This document shows, piece by piece, positions 62,615 to 64,000 of a DNA stretch of 64,000 bases. The DNA comes from an uncultured Lachnospiraceae bacterium (GTDB lineage: Bacteria > Bacillota > Clostridia > Lachnospirales > Lachnospiraceae), in the NCBI GenBank assembly GCA_948470335.1, contig CAOKOL010000003.1, forward strand, positions 62,001 through 126,000, written 5' to 3'. Every line of letters begins with the position of its first letter. The stretch's first letter is position 1. The notes beneath the pieces are model-generated. The model did no database searches. It had not been told where the DNA came from and worked only from the letters and a program-made list of their open reading frames with translations. The position numbers and the translations under genes are program-made.

Positions 62615-64000
62615 GGTGAAACCATTTTACCGGTATATGCAGAGAAAACTGGTGCTGTTGTTTCTGATCGGCTTTATGGTCTTATTCGGCCTGAGTGTCG
62701 TTTTGTTTACGATAGCCGGCAACGATGTGGAATATAAACAGATCGTCCTGAATCAGCAGTCTTATGAAAGCAGGGATATTGCTTTTGAGCGGGGAGAGAT
62801 TCTTGACCGGAACGGGACGGTGCTGGCGGGAAATGAAAGGGTCTATAATCTGATTTTAGACCCTAAAATTATTTTATCCGACGACCGGAAATATACGGAG
62901 ACAACTCTGAACGCGCTGACGGAGTGCTATGGCTACGACAGGGCCGAGCTGCAGAAGATTCTTGACGAACAGCCGGGCAGCAGTTACGTTCGTTTTGAAA
63001 AGCAGATGTCGGAAGAACGCAAGGAGCTGTTTGATACCTATGAGGCCGAATTCAATGAGAACCAGGCGAAAACCGGCGGCAAACAGAAGATTGCGGGGGT
63101 CTGGTTCGAGGAAGAATACCGCAGAATCTACCCTTATGATAATCTGGCCAGTCAGGTCATCGGCTTTACCTCCTCCGACGGCAAGGACGGACGAATGGGG
63201 CTGGAAGCCTATTACAACGATGTGCTGAACGGCGTCAACGGCAGGGAATACGGTTATTTCGACGATGATTCCACCAGGCAGAGGGAGATCGAGCCGGCAA
63301 AAAACGGTTATACGCTGGTGTCCACCATTGATCTTTATGTGCAGCAGGTCTGTCAGAAATATGTGGACAAATATGTGAACGAGGTAGGCTGCAAAGATGT
63401 GGGCGTGATCGTGATGAATCCTCAGAATGCGGAGATTCTGGCCATGGCCATGAAAAGCTCCTATAACCTGAACGATCCTTCCGATCTGTCCGGTTACTGC
63501 ACGCCGGAGGAACTGGCGGCGCTGGAGAACAATGAGGAAGAACGGACGCTGAAAATGAACGAGATGTGGAAAAACCACTGCATCAGCGATACTTTTGAGC
63601 CCGGTTCCACCGCCAAGACCTTTACCATAGGAGCAGCGCTGGAGGAAGGAAAAATCACCGGCAATGAGGCCTATCCCTGCGGCGGTTCGCTTTGGGTGGG
63701 CGGCCATGAGATCCACTGCCATAACGAGCTGGGACATGGAACGCTGACGGTTACTCAGACGCTGATGAGTTCCTGCAATGTGGGCCTGATGTATATCGCG
63801 AAGGCCACCACCGCAGAGGTTTTTTCCAGGTATCAGGAGATTTTCGGTTTCGGCCAGTTGACCGGCATCGACCTGCCCAATGAGGCTTCCGCGTCCGGAC
63901 TGCTTTATACGGCGGAAAATATGGACCCTACCAGTCTGGCAACCAACTCTTTTGGACAGAATTATAATGTGACGATGATCCAGATTGCGGCGGCCTATGC
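62592..64000 (+). CDS. ftsI: Penicillin-binding protein 2 / SpoVD-FtsI type transpeptidase, 3' end missing
   Basis: Class B PBP: an N-terminal membrane anchor (LVLLFLIGFMVLFGLSVVLF), the pedestal domain (RGEILDRNGTVLAGN), and a transpeptidase domain with SXXK as STAK in DTFEPGSTAKTFT and SXN as SCN in LMSSCNVGLM. The KTG motif lies beyond the window end. It could be the vegetative FtsI or the sporulation SpoVD; C-terminal PASTA domains would decide. ATG 62592 overlaps the previous gene by 23 bases; GTG 62616 is an alternative. Last visible gene of the dcw cluster. Confidence 0.92.
   Translation, partial: MRTSRKNKVKPFYRYMQRKLVLLFLIGFMVLFGLSVVLFTIAGNDVEYKQIVLNQQSYESRDIAFERGEILDRNGTVLAGNERVYNLILDPKIILSDDRKYTETTLNALTECYGYDRAELQKILDEQPGSSYVRFEKQMSEERKELFDTYEAEFNENQAKTGGKQKIAGVWFEEEYRRIYPYDNLASQVIGFTSSDGKDGRMGLEAYYNDVLNGVNGREYGYFDDDSTRQREIEPAKNGYTLVSTIDLYVQQVCQKYVDKYVNEVGCKDVGVIVMNPQNAEILAMAMKSSYNLNDPSDLSGYCTPEELAALENNEEERTLKMNEMWKNHCISDTFEPGSTAKTFTIGAALEEGKITGNEAYPCGGSLWVGGHEIHCHNELGHGTLTVTQTLMSSCNVGLMYIAKATTAEVFSRYQEIFGFGQLTGIDLPNEASASGLLYTAENMDPTSLATNSFGQNYNVTMIQIAAAY

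Overview
The window looks like a chromosomal segment of a Gram-positive, endospore-forming anaerobe of the class Clostridia, most likely family Lachnospiraceae. This is inferred from AGGAGG-type ribosome binding sites throughout, a flavodiiron protein, spore-surface collagen-like proteins with mother-cell-type promoters, a CIRCE-controlled groESL, zinc-ribbon membrane proteins, GHKL/LytTR signalling and a standard mraZ-rsmH-ftsL-ftsI start of the division cluster. Base composition is near 50% G+C, with AT-richer stretches (about 23.6-24.4 kb and 37.4-47.8 kb) that hold accessory genes. No IS element, prophage, CRISPR array or rRNA was seen. One tRNA (Val, CAC) is present.

Left part (0-8 kb): the 5' end of a flavodiiron protein gene, then a spore-surface cassette of two collagen-like proteins flanking a glycosyltransferase. 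The second collagen protein has a BclB-type C-terminal domain and a long Gly-Ala-Thr/Asp array. argG follows on the minus strand with a structured leader, then an AAA-ATPase/PD-(D/E)XK protein and a small membrane protein. From 8.2 to 18.7 kb is a raffinose/melibiose-type alpha-galactoside system: binding protein, two permeases, GH36 alpha-galactosidase, a small membrane protein, a GH13 amylosucrase-like enzyme and the MalK-type ATPase, all on the minus strand and divergent from an AraC-type regulator. Three intergenic gaps in this operon hold related stem-loop elements, two of which show clear compensatory changes.

Middle (18.7-37 kb): a cytoplasmic ParB-like/BMP-domain protein, a metallophosphoesterase, an Lsa-type ABC-F protein with a long leader, a nitroreductase remnant, a translationally coupled MBL-fold/GAF-HD-GYP pair, a thioesterase, glnS with a folded leader, a HAD phosphatase, groES-groEL, tRNA-Val, a decayed bactofilin gene, an AIM24-like protein, a flavodoxin behind a MerR-type promoter and a serine hydrolase lipoprotein.

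Right part (37.6-64 kb): an accessory operon of a lipoprotein and four zinc-ribbon proteins, followed by two paralogous GHKL histidine kinases with one LytTR response regulator. Then come housekeeping genes (yitT-like, typA, guaB, ychF, lgt, mraZ, rsmH, ftsL-like, ftsI-like) interleaved with an Rpn/YhgA-like protein, an amidase, a PucR-type regulator, an orphan cobalamin-binding radical SAM enzyme and a Uma2 remnant. typA and guaB have strikingly foldable leaders. The strongest leads for new biology are the repeated covarying stem-loop of the sugar operon, the guaB and typA leaders, the ParB-BMP fusion, the collagen/glycosyltransferase spore cassette and the zinc-ribbon operon beside a twin-kinase system.
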